From: Niabella soli DSM 19437
GTDB taxonomy: Bacteria; Bacteroidota; Bacteroidia; Chitinophagales; Chitinophagaceae
Length of the DNA: 64,000 nt
Direction: 5' to 3'
Assembly: GCF_000243115.2 (NCBI RefSeq)
Contig: NZ_CP007035.1
Span: 4,154,001 to 4,218,000, forward strand
Each line of letters begins with the position of its first letter. Positions within the stretch are counted from its first letter, which is position 1. The position numbers were made by a program, and so were the translations under genes. Positions 52,583 through 59,886 of this stretch are shown piece by piece. The notes beneath the pieces were generated by a model that was given only the letters and a program-made list of their open reading frames with translations, was not told the origin of the DNA and made no database searches.

Positions 52583-53822
52583 GAGTAAAAGCGCATCCCA
52601 ATACATGGTACCCTTGCTTATAGTAATGGGGCTGATGTTTTTCTGGAACCTGAGCCGGAACATCAATGATATCTTAATCCCGCATTTAAAACGGGCCTGC
52701 CAGTTAACAGACTTCCAGTCTTCTTTGGTACAATCAGCTTTTTTTGGAGCCTATTTTTTATTGGCTATACCGGCCGGTCAGTATATTCATAAAAAAGGGT
52801 ACCGGGCCGGAATGATTATGGGCTTGCTGATAGCTAGTGTTGGAGCTGCATTGTTTTATCCTGCTGCGGAAACCAGGCATTACCCCGTTTTCCTTGCTGG
52901 TTTATTTGTTATGGCCGCGGGTTTTACTTTTCTGGAAGTGACAGCAACACCTTATATCTCCAAATTAGGCAATCCGGATGAGGCTTCCAGCAGGCTGAGC
53001 CTGTCCGCAGCCATCGGCTCTGCAGGGGCAACCCTTGCACCTTATATAGGATCGCTTTTGTTATTGCATAAACAGGATATTTCTGAAACAACAATACGGA
53101 GCTATTCCCCGGTACAGCTAAAGGTGTTTTTAACATCGGAGGCCAATCTCGTTAAACTGCCCTATCTTTCACTGGCGGCTTTATTTTTAATAGTAGCCGT
53201 TGTGTTGCGGTTTATTAAATTGCCGGCAATTAAGGATGAAGCCGCTCATCAATATTCATTTAAAAAAATATTTAGTTACCCGCACACGCTCTTGGGCGTA
53301 GTAGGCGTCTTTTGCTATCTTGGTGCTGAAGTAGGAATCGTCAGCTTTTTAATCCGGTATTCCAAATCGTTTCATCTTGCGGGATTGACAGAGCAGAAAG
53401 CTGCCTTATTTATTTCGCTGTTTATGGCTTTGGTATTAGCAGGCAGGCTGCTGGGCGCTTATATTTTAAAGAGAATAGCGCCGCCAAAAATGCTCGTTGT
53501 TTCAGCAGGTGGAGCTTTGTTGCTTGTGATTTGCGCTATTGCAGTAAACGGATATCCCTCTTTGTTTTTACTGGCGTTTGTGGGGCTCTTTACTTCTATT
53601 ATGTACCCGGTTATTTTTATCTTAAGTATTAAGGGTTTGGGAAATTATACCAAAACAGCTTCATCGCTGCTTATTATGGGCATCGTAGGAGGCGCACTAA
53701 TACCGCCACTGATGGGTCTGATTTCTGATAATGTAGGTATCAGGTGGGCTTTTCTTTTTCCTGCGTTGTGTTATGTTTATGTTGTGTATTTTGCTTTGAA
53801 GGGGCACCGGGTAAAAGTATAG
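52572..53822 (+). CDS. fucP: L-fucose:H+ symporter (MFS)
   Basis: Cytoplasmic-membrane importer for L-fucose. The 416 residues have about 12 transmembrane helices, the FucP-type N-terminus FFWNLSRNINDILIPHLKRACQLTDFQSSLVQSAFFGAYFLLAIPAG, and the second half LGAEVGIVSFLIRYS. The open frame begins at 52521, but MANKSKSAS at 52572 gives the right size and overlaps the mutarotase by 11 bp, indicating coupled translation. The 3' end (46 bp) overlaps the 3' end of a GIY-YIG gene on the other strand. Confidence 0.9.
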   Translation: MANKSKSASQYMVPLLIVMGLMFFWNLSRNINDILIPHLKRACQLTDFQSSLVQSAFFGAYFLLAIPAGQYIHKKGYRAGMIMGLLIASVGAALFYPAAETRHYPVFLAGLFVMAAGFTFLEVTATPYISKLGNPDEASSRLSLSAAIGSAGATLAPYIGSLLLLHKQDISETTIRSYSPVQLKVFLTSEANLVKLPYLSLAALFLIVAVVLRFIKLPAIKDEAAHQYSFKKIFSYPHTLLGVVGVFCYLGAEVGIVSFLIRYSKSFHLAGLTEQKAALFISLFMALVLAGRLLGAYILKRIAPPKMLVVSAGGALLLVICAIAVNGYPSLFLLAFVGLFTSIMYPVIFILSIKGLGNYTKTASSLLIMGIVGGALIPPLMGLISDNVGIRWAFLFPALCYVYVVYFALKGHRVKV

Positions 53823-54055
53823 AATGTCATAGATTTTGCGCTTTTCCATCGTTTAATTTCTTTTTCTCTTTTCTGGGCTTCTTCTTTAGATTCATAGATT
53901 TCCGAGAAAACACATTTCCAGTCCTTTGCTCTGGCAGTAAATCCCGAATGGTTGGTCAAATGCTTTTGCAGGCGCTGCCCTAAAAGCCCTGAAGTGAAAC
54001 CGATATAGAATTTATCGAGTGTAGAGGAATAAAGGATATAAAAGGTGTAAGGCAT
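53777..54055 (-). CDS. GIY-YIG nuclease domain protein (copy 1)
   Basis: A 92-residue single-domain protein of the YhbQ-like GIY-YIG type, predicted to nick or cut DNA. It shows the beta strand FYILYS, YIGFTS, the helix with Arg (GQRLQKHL, about 27), and the acidic SEIYESKEEAQKRE. It is nearly identical to copy 2 (one amino acid differs in the shared part: Ile versus Thr in the YIG motif), but after KRWKSAK its C-terminus reads into DNA antisense to the fucP end, ending FKAKYTT. So its tail has been replaced by the duplication. Function is unknown. Confidence 0.78.
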   Translation of the reverse strand: MPYTFYILYSSTLDKFYIGFTSGLLGQRLQKHLTNHSGFTARAKDWKCVFSEIYESKEEAQKREKEIKRWKSAKSMTFYTFTRCPFKAKYTT

Positions 54056-54066
54056 AGCAAGGAGTT

Positions 54067-54127
54067 TGTGACCCGGATTGGATTCGAACCAATGACCTTC
54101 CCGCCTTAGGGGCGGGATGCGCTATCC
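54067..54127 (-). pseudogene. tRNA-Arg remnant between the GIY-YIG copies
   Basis: The T-arm and acceptor 3' strand (GGTTCGAATCCAATCCGGGTC) and variable region are the same as in the intact tRNA-Arg at 54387. The anticodon arm has become a 7-bp GC hairpin with a 5-base loop CCTAA, and the 5' half is lost. It is not a working tRNA. Its upstream part is also the coding end of GIY-YIG copy 2. Confidence 0.75.
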
Positions 54128-54373
54128 AGCGGCTATCAATGCTGCAATGCGTTTAGAGCTTTTCCATCGTTTAATTTCTTTTTCTCTTTTCTGGGCTTCT
54201 TCTTTAGATTCATAGATTTCCGAGAAAACACATTTCCAGTCCTTTGCTCTGGCAGTAAATCCCGAATGGTTGGTCAAATGCTTTTGCAGGCGCTGCCCTA
54301 AAAGCCCTGAAGTGAAACCGGTATAGAATTTATCGAGTGTAGAGGAATAAAGGATATAAAAGGTGTAAGGCAT
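54122..54373 (-). CDS. GIY-YIG nuclease domain protein (copy 2)
   Basis: An 83-residue YhbQ-like GIY-YIG protein. Its C-terminus (KSSKRIAALIAAG) looks like the natural end of the family (basic helix, then hydrophobic), so this is probably the ancestral copy, although the YIG motif reads YTG. It lies directly next to tRNA-Arg, upstream on the same strand, and the tRNA is duplicated along with it. The 259-bp shared block (54158-54416 versus 53840-54098) differs at one base, which marks a very recent event. Confidence 0.8.
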   Translation of the reverse strand: MPYTFYILYSSTLDKFYTGFTSGLLGQRLQKHLTNHSGFTARAKDWKCVFSEIYESKEEAQKREKEIKRWKSSKRIAALIAAG

Positions 54374-54386
54374 AGCAAGGAGTTTG

Positions 54387-54460
<74 letters not shown>

Positions 54461-54495
54461 AATTATTTTTTATTGTGAAGTCATTAGTTATTGAC

Positions 54496-54538
54496 CGAAC
54501 CAATGACCTTCCCGCCTTAGGCGCGGGGTGCTCTATCC
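54496..54538 (-). pseudogene. Second tRNA remnant
   Basis: Matches the remnant at 54067-54127 in the anticodon-like hairpin (CCTAA loop) and start of the T-arm, and keeps the D-arm end GGATAGAGC. The acceptor and most of the T-arm are missing. It lies between tRNA-Arg and the trp promoter. Confidence 0.65.
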
Positions 54539-54652
54539 TCCCGGTGGCTATCAGGAGAGCCATCGGACCCTGACTCCCAGGGGTGATGGAGGCGCAAATA
54601 TAGACCAAAAATCCCTTTTTTTGATAAACAAGGCCTTAAACGCGTAAAAAAT

Positions 54653-54683
54653 TTGCTGATTTTATTTTTGGAATTTATATTTG
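54653..54683 (+). promoter_or_regulatory. trp operon promoter
   Basis: TTG at 54653-54655, a 20-nt spacer, then TATATTTG at 54676-54683: a full match to the Bacteroidota promoter. The expected start point (about 54688-54690) falls on or beside the ATG of the leader peptide, so that message would be nearly leaderless. Confidence 0.72.
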
Positions 54684-54689
54684 CTGCAA

Positions 54690-54749
54690 ATGAATTTTGT
54701 AAAAAACAATAATTGGTGGTGGCATAACAACGCTTTCGGGGTGCTGTAA
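54690..54749 (+). CDS. trpL: trp operon leader peptide
   Basis: A 19-codon frame reading MNFVKNNNWWWHNNAFGVL. Three consecutive TGG codons (54714-54722) sit just before the first arm of a hairpin, as in classic attenuation leaders. The frame ends with TAA at 54747-54749. It lies between a consensus promoter and a terminator, 95 bp ahead of trpE. Low tryptophan would stall the ribosome at the Trp codons and free the downstream antiterminator strand. Sequence and position are seen; attenuation is inferred. Confidence 0.85.
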   Translation: MNFVKNNNWWWHNNAFGVL

Positions 54750-54806
54750 TGCTATTGTCCAGTATTGTAACAATATATTCAAACCCCGGTGCTACCGGGG
54801 TTTTTT
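54722..54806 (+). promoter_or_regulatory. trp attenuator with competing hairpins
   Basis: Strand 1 GCATAACA (54722-54729) pairs with strand 2 TGTAATGC (54745-54752), one A-A mismatch. Alternatively CGGGGT (54737-54742) pairs with ACCCCG (54783-54788), the antiterminator. The terminator is AAACCCCGGT / ACCGGGGTTT (54781-54803) with a 3-base loop, followed by TTTTTT. The pairing choices are mutually exclusive, as expected for ribosome-controlled attenuation. Confidence 0.75.
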
Positions 54807-54843
54807 GTTGATCGCTCTCAAACAGAACAAAGAAATAAAACGG

Positions 54844-56259
54844 ATGAAAAAAATAAAAATTATAACTGAAGTGCAAACAATGCTGGCGGATGTTTTTACG
54901 CCCGTGGGCATTTACCTGCGCCTGCGCGACCGTTTTCGCGACACCATCATGCTGGAAAGCGCCGATAATAATGCCACTAACAATAGCTGGTCTTTTATTG
55001 GCGTTAATGCTATCGCCGGCATTGAAATGATTTCCGGTGATACGATCGATTGTAAATTGCCGGGCCAGACCGCTGAAAAAATACAGCTTTCCGGATCCCG
55101 GAAAATAGCGGAGGTGCTGGCAGGTTTTATGGATCATTTTGAAGTGGAGCCCCACGAACAAAAGGAAGCGCGTTATGCCCAGGGGGTATATGGGTACACC
55201 ACTTATGACGCCATCCAGTTTTTTGAGACCATCCCCGGCAGCCGTTTTAAAAACAGCGCGGCAGATATTCCTTTATTACGCTATCGGTTGTATCAGTATA
55301 TCATTGCCATTAATCATTTTAAAGACCAGTTGTTTTTGCTTGAAAATAAAATAGCAACTATTAAAAGCGAAAAAGAAGCGCTGCTGTCGATTTTGAAAGG
55401 AAGAGATGTTCCGGTCTATCCGTTTAAAGCTATAGGAGCGGAGGCGTCAAATATGACCGACGAAGAGCATCGCGCTATGGTGCGTAAAGGAATTGCGCAT
55501 TGCCACCGCGGCGATGTATTCCAGATCGTATTGAGCCGTCGGTTTACCCAGCAATTCAGCGGGGATGAATTCAATGTGTACCGGGCCCTCCGCAGCATCA
55601 ACCCGTCACCATATCTTTTCTTTTTTGATTATGGCGATTATAAATTAATGGGCTCTTCACCAGAATCGCAATTGATCATCCACCGGGGGAAAGCCACCAT
55701 ACATCCGATAGCCGGCACTATTAAACGCACGGGCGATGATACAACAGATGCCGAGCAGACCCGCATCCTGGAAGCGGATCCGAAGGAAAATGCAGAACAT
55801 GTAATGCTGGTAGACCTTGCCCGCAACGATCTCAGCCGTGGCTGCAGCGATGTGCACGTAAGCCATTTTAAAGAAGCGCATTACTATTCGCATGTCATCC
55901 ATTTGGTAAGCGAAGTAAACGGAACCGTTCAGGCGCATACCAATCCTTTTGATCTGTTTGCAAAAACATTTCCGGCGGGCACTTTAAGCGGCGCCCCCAA
56001 AATAAAAGCCATGGAGCTGATCAGTTTATTTGAGCCCACCGCACGCAGTTTTTATGGTGGCGCCATCGGCTTTATGGGCTTCGATGGCAGTTGCAACCAG
56101 GCGATCATGATCCGCAGCTTTTTAAGTCGTAATAATACTTTAACCCGCCAGGCTGGCGGCGGTATCGTAGCTGCCAGTAATCCCGAAGGCGAGTTGCAGG
56201 AAGTGATCAATAAACTCGGCGCTTTAAAAAAGGCCATCGTGGAAGCCGAAAATATTTAA
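54844..56259 (+). CDS. trpE: Anthranilate synthase component I
   Basis: Converts chorismate and ammonia to anthranilate with TrpG, the first step of tryptophan synthesis. The 471-residue length is normal. The N-terminal tryptophan-binding motif is kept as MLES (LLES-type, about residue 36), which implies feedback inhibition. The chorismate-binding domain shows INPSPYLFFFDYGDYKLMGSSPE, HPIAGTIKRTGDD, LVDLARNDLSRGC, and TLSGAPKIKAMELI. The frame is open to 54805, but the ATG at 54844 matches the family. Confidence 0.96.
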   Translation: MKKIKIITEVQTMLADVFTPVGIYLRLRDRFRDTIMLESADNNATNNSWSFIGVNAIAGIEMISGDTIDCKLPGQTAEKIQLSGSRKIAEVLAGFMDHFEVEPHEQKEARYAQGVYGYTTYDAIQFFETIPGSRFKNSAADIPLLRYRLYQYIIAINHFKDQLFLLENKIATIKSEKEALLSILKGRDVPVYPFKAIGAEASNMTDEEHRAMVRKGIAHCHRGDVFQIVLSRRFTQQFSGDEFNVYRALRSINPSPYLFFFDYGDYKLMGSSPESQLIIHRGKATIHPIAGTIKRTGDDTTDAEQTRILEADPKENAEHVMLVDLARNDLSRGCSDVHVSHFKEAHYYSHVIHLVSEVNGTVQAHTNPFDLFAKTFPAGTLSGAPKIKAMELISLFEPTARSFYGGAIGFMGFDGSCNQAIMIRSFLSRNNTLTRQAGGGIVAASNPEGELQEVINKLGALKKAIVEAENI

Positions 56260-56301
56260 TAATTTCTTAATGAGCCCAACAACAGTACATATGGCATCCC
56301 C

Positions 56302-56313
56302 GTTGCGTCGCAC
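56302..56313. repeat. Inverted dispersed word GTTGCGTCGCAC (trpE-trpG gap)
   Basis: This 12-base word recurs inverted as GTGCGACGCAAC at 57048-57059 in the trpG-trpD gap; an extra flanking base makes it a 13-mer. A second small repeat, ATTCACTAATTCACTATTCAC-like and imperfect, follows near 56348-56372. Confidence 0.6.
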
Positions 56314-56373
56314 TCTTCGGCTGCAGAATATATATCAATCCATTTACGATTCACTAATTCACTATTCACAGAT

Positions 56374-56943
56374 ATGAAATTACTCGTTTTTGATAATTAC
56401 GATTCCTTTACCTACAACCTGGTGCATATGGTGGAAAAGATCCTGCATCAGAAAGTAGAAGTGCACCGTAATGACCAGATCCCTTTGGAAGCTATAAAAC
56501 AATATGATAAAATAATTTTATCGCCGGGCCCCGGCATCCCCTCGGAATCGGGATTGTTATTACCGCTGATCAAAGAGTATGCAGCTTCCAAATCCGTACT
56601 GGGCGTGTGTTTGGGCCAGCAAGCTATTGGCGAAGTGTTTGGCGGGTCGCTGTATAACCTGCCCCATGTCTATCATGGAATTGCCACCAATTGTAAAATC
56701 ATAAAACGTTCCGGGAACCTTTTTGACGGCATTCCGGACGGGTTTGAGATCGGGCGTTATCATTCATGGGTGGTGGCTCCCGAAAATTTTCCGGCCGACC
56801 TGGAAATTACAGCGGTGGATGATAATGATATGATCATGGCACTACGGCATAAACAATATGATGTGCAGGGGGTGCAGTTTCATCCGGAAAGCGTGTTAAC
56901 CCCACTGGGGGAAACGATCATACGGAATTGGCTGAAGCAGTGA
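56374..56943 (+). CDS. trpG: Anthranilate synthase component II (glutamine amidotransferase)
   Basis: Supplies ammonia from glutamine to TrpE. The 189 residues form a class I glutamine amidotransferase: LSPGPGIPSESG (about 49-60), the nucleophile Cys in GVCLGQQAIG (about residue 78), and the catalytic His and Glu in VQFHPESVLTPLG. A 114-bp gap from trpE holds a dispersed repeat word. Confidence 0.96.
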   Translation: MKLLVFDNYDSFTYNLVHMVEKILHQKVEVHRNDQIPLEAIKQYDKIILSPGPGIPSESGLLLPLIKEYAASKSVLGVCLGQQAIGEVFGGSLYNLPHVYHGIATNCKIIKRSGNLFDGIPDGFEIGRYHSWVVAPENFPADLEITAVDDNDMIMALRHKQYDVQGVQFHPESVLTPLGETIIRNWLKQ

Positions 56944-57094
56944 AGAGCCAATAGTTCATAGTCGATAGCTCATGGTACAGCTCCGTAGGAGCGAGATATT
57001 TGTAGCCGCATCGCGGCGATACATAGATAGGATCGGGACGATGAAGGGTGCGACGCAACGAAGCTGATAGTAGCATTGCAGCCGGCATAAAAAA
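56944..57094. repeat. Composite repeat region between trpG and trpD
   Basis: It starts with GTTCATAGTCGATAG (shared with the rpsR-rplI gap), followed by GCTCC-GTA-GGAGC (56980-56992), then GCCGCATCGCGGC and the inverted word GTGCGACGCAAC (57048-57059). Nothing here appears to encode protein; the trpD start follows a run of ATGAAAAAA words. Confidence 0.65.
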
Positions 57095-58096
57095 ATGAAA
57101 AAAATGAAAAAAATATTATCGATATTATTTGAGCACAAAACGCTGGACCGGTCGACCGCCCGGGAGGTGTTGGTGAATATTGGCAAAGGGGTTTATAATG
57201 AGCACGAAGTAACAGCATTTATGACCGTGTACCTGATGCGCAGCATCACCCTGCAGGAACTGCAAGGGTTCCAGGAAGCACTGCTGGAACTCTGTGTGCC
57301 GCTGGATTTTGGCGGAATCGATACCATTGATATTGTAGGCACCGGTGGCGATGGGAAGAATACGTTTAACATTTCCACGCTGTCCTGTTTTATTGTTGCC
57401 GGCACAGGACATAAAGTGAGTAAACACGGAAATTATGGCGCTTCCACGGTTAGTGGCGCATCCAACCTGGTGGAATCCCTGGGGTATAAATTTAAGAATG
57501 ATCAGCAAACCCTGCAGCGCGAACTGGAAGCTGCGGGCATTTGCTTTTTGCATGCCCCGCAGTTTCATCCGGCGCTGAAAAATGTAGGTCCCATTCGCAA
57601 AAACCTGGGGCTGCGTACGTTTTTTAATATGCTGGGCCCCCTGGTAAACCCGGCCTTTCCGTCCTTTAGTATTATTGGTGTATACAACCTGGAAATGGCG
57701 CGGCTGTACAATTATCTTATGCAACAACAGACAAAGAATTTTGCTATCGTTCACGGACTGGATGGATATGATGAAATTTCATTGACGGGGGATTCCAAAA
57801 TTATTACAGTTGCCGGGGAGCGTATCTTATCTGCTATGGAGCTGGGTGGCAGGGAAGTAGGTCCGGAATCAATTAAAGGCGGCGATACCGTAGCGGCAGC
57901 GGCAAAAATATTTTCGGATATCATACAGGGGAATGGCACGCCGGAACAGGAAGCGGTGGTGCTGGCAAATGCTGCCGTGGCGCTGGAGGTAACGGGTGCC
58001 TACCCGGATTATGCAGCGGCATTTGATGCGGCAAAAGAAAGCCTGCGGGCAGGTAAAGCGTATCAATGCTTACAGAAATTAATTGCATTGCAGTAA
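57095..58096 (+). CDS. trpD: Anthranilate phosphoribosyltransferase
   Basis: Transfers phosphoribose from PRPP to anthranilate. The 333 residues carry the PRPP-binding VGTGGDGKNTFNIST (about 86-100), the KHGNYGASTVSGASN anthranilate and metal region, and FNMLGPLVNPA. Two start codons three codons apart (57095, 57104) cannot be distinguished; both lie in repeated ATGAAAAAA words. Confidence 0.96.
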   Translation: MKKMKKILSILFEHKTLDRSTAREVLVNIGKGVYNEHEVTAFMTVYLMRSITLQELQGFQEALLELCVPLDFGGIDTIDIVGTGGDGKNTFNISTLSCFIVAGTGHKVSKHGNYGASTVSGASNLVESLGYKFKNDQQTLQRELEAAGICFLHAPQFHPALKNVGPIRKNLGLRTFFNMLGPLVNPAFPSFSIIGVYNLEMARLYNYLMQQQTKNFAIVHGLDGYDEISLTGDSKIITVAGERILSAMELGGREVGPESIKGGDTVAAAAKIFSDIIQGNGTPEQEAVVLANAAVALEVTGAYPDYAAAFDAAKESLRAGKAYQCLQKLIALQ

Positions 58097-58343
58097 AAAA
58101 GGGGCAATAGTCAATGGGGAATAGTGAATAGGGGCAAGCGCAAAATCGACGAGCTAAAAGAAATGTAAAATAAAGAATATTGAATTTAAAAGGGCGGACA
58201 ATAGCAATGTAAATTTATGTCAATGCCACTCTTCTTTGTTTGTCTCGTTTTACAACGCCCCGTAGGGGCGTCCGGTTGGTAGAAAAAATGATTAAATAAA
58301 TTAACAGCGTGCCGTAGTTACGCAACAACAGGTTTTTAAGGGT
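58097..58343. repeat. trpD-trpC gap with CAATAG words and GTAGGGGCG hairpin
   Basis: The 247-bp gap begins with imperfect copies of GGGGCAATAGTCAATG / GGGGAATAGTGAATAG (58103-58137). It also has ACGCCCC-GTA-GGGGCGT (58255-58271), the same type as GCTCC-GTA-GGAGC in the previous gap. No gene is visible. Confidence 0.6.
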
Positions 58344-59132
58344 ATGAATATATTAGATACGATCATTGCGCACAAAAGAACAGAAGTGGCCGCACGGAAG
58401 CAACAAACAGCGTATAAAATGCTGGAAACAACAGCGGCCTTTCAGTTGCCGGTGCGATCGCTGGCGGCATCACTGCAGCAGCCCGGCAGCACGGGTATTA
58501 TAGCAGAGTTCAAGCGCAAATCACCCTCCAAAGGATTTATCAATAAAGAGGCAGATGTGGCAACGATCACAGCGGCGTATAGCCGCTTTGGTGCTGCGGC
58601 GCTTTCGGTTTTAACCGATGAAAATTTTTTCGGTGGCTCCCAGAAGGATCTTGTTATTGCCCGGGAGCAGGCGATCCCCATTCTGCGAAAAGATTTTATT
58701 ATTGATGAATACCAGATTGTAGAGGCAAAATCTATAGGGGCTGATATTATATTGCTGATTGCGGCTTGTTTATCTCCGGCCGAGGTAAACCGGTTGGCGA
58801 ACTTTGCAGCTTCCCTGGGATTGGAAACGATATTGGAACTGCATGCGGAAGAGGAGTTGGGACATATTTGTAGTGCCACCCGGATTGTGGGTATTAATAA
58901 TCGCGATCTTAAAACTTTTAAGGTAGATATTGACCGGAGTTTGAAAATGGCGGAACAGATTCCCGGCGATCGTATTAAAATTGCAGAAAGCGGCATCGAT
59001 AAGATTGAAGATATTTTACTGTTCCGTAAAAACGGCTTTAAAGGATTTTTGATCGGTGAATATTTTATGAAACAGGAAAATCCGCCCATGGCATTTGAAA
59101 ATTTTGTAACCCAATTACAGGCGCAGCAATGA
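58344..59132 (+). CDS. trpC: Indole-3-glycerol phosphate synthase
   Basis: Closes the ring of CdRP to indole-3-glycerol phosphate. The 262-residue barrel has the catalytic KRKSPSKG (about 53-60), VLTDENFFGGS, LRKDFIIDEYQI, GINNRDLKTF, and ESGI near the end. It overlaps trpF by 4 bp (ATGA). Confidence 0.97.
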   Translation: MNILDTIIAHKRTEVAARKQQTAYKMLETTAAFQLPVRSLAASLQQPGSTGIIAEFKRKSPSKGFINKEADVATITAAYSRFGAAALSVLTDENFFGGSQKDLVIAREQAIPILRKDFIIDEYQIVEAKSIGADIILLIAACLSPAEVNRLANFAASLGLETILELHAEEELGHICSATRIVGINNRDLKTFKVDIDRSLKMAEQIPGDRIKIAESGIDKIEDILLFRKNGFKGFLIGEYFMKQENPPMAFENFVTQLQAQQ

Positions 59133-59764
59133 ACGCTCCTTTGATAAAAGTTTGTGGGATGACGCAGTTGCAGCAGGTGGCGCAACTGGCAGCGCTGGGC
59201 GTAGATTATGCAGGGTTTATTTTTTACCCGGCTTCGCCGAGATATGTTGCAGGAAAAATAGAACCTGCGGCATTAAAGGCGCTGGCCGGTATCAAAAAAG
59301 TTGGAGTATTTGTTAACGCAACTGTTGAAACGATACGGGAAACAGTAGCAGCCTACGGACTGGAGGCTGTTCAGTTACATGGGGAGGAGACGCCGGAGTT
59401 CATAAGATCATTGAACATAAATGCGAAAATTATTAAAGTGTTCCGCCTAAAAGGAGATGAGGATATTGCAGGTCTGACTGACCCTTTCGAAAAAGAGGCT
59501 GCCGCTTTTTTATTCGATACTAAAGCGAAAGAATATGGGGGCACGGGTCAGAAGTTCGACTGGTCGGCCCTGCGCTCGGCTGTCCTGGGAAAATCCTGGT
59601 TCCTAAGCGGCGGCATCGGACCAAAAGATATAACAGATTTGAAATCGTTCCTTGCGGATCAGGAAGTGTATGCGCTGGATGTGAACAGCCGGTTTGAAAC
59701 AGCGCCGGGTATAAAGGATATGGGATTGATTGAAAAGTTTATAAAGGGATTAAAAGGGGAATAG
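59129..59764 (+). CDS. trpF: Phosphoribosylanthranilate isomerase
   Basis: Amadori isomerisation of phosphoribosylanthranilate. The 211 residues begin KVCGMT (7-12, with the catalytic Cys), then DYAGFIFYPASPRYV, VQLHGEE, LFDTKAKEYGGTG with catalytic Asp, and LSGGIGPKD. It is the last trp gene in this block. trpB and trpA, which often follow in related genomes, are not here. Confidence 0.96.
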   Translation: MNAPLIKVCGMTQLQQVAQLAALGVDYAGFIFYPASPRYVAGKIEPAALKALAGIKKVGVFVNATVETIRETVAAYGLEAVQLHGEETPEFIRSLNINAKIIKVFRLKGDEDIAGLTDPFEKEAAAFLFDTKAKEYGGTGQKFDWSALRSAVLGKSWFLSGGIGPKDITDLKSFLADQEVYALDVNSRFETAPGIKDMGLIEKFIKGLKGE

Positions 59765-59765
59765 T

Positions 59766-59811
59766 GTCGCCGAAGGCGACAAAATAATTACGCGAGACTA
59801 CAAGTCTCGCG
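59766..59811 (+). repeat. REP element D, after trpF
   Basis: Hairpin 1 is GTCGCC-GAA-GGCGAC (59766-59780), hairpin 2 is CGCGAGACT-ACA-AGTCTCGCG (59791-59811), separated by the AAAATAATTA-type linker. It matches the elements around the RAYT gene 54 kb away, with both stems altered by paired changes. It begins right after the trpF stop. Confidence 0.82.
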
Positions 59812-59886
59812 CAGCGTCTCTTACGTGCCGTTTTACCGCCTTCCCGGCAAAAAATATCTCTTAGTCGTTAAAGCAATAAACAAAAA

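Noticed and set aside
54067-54127. Second working tRNA-Arg
   Set aside because: The acceptor 5' strand is lost and the anticodon arm no longer has a 7-base loop.
54517-55161. 214-residue minus-strand frame over the trp promoter and trpE
   Set aside because: It is a shadow of the trpE codons and attenuator, with no signal or fold.
58442-59185. 247-residue minus-strand frame opposite trpC
   Set aside because: Antisense shadow of trpC; no signal or domain.
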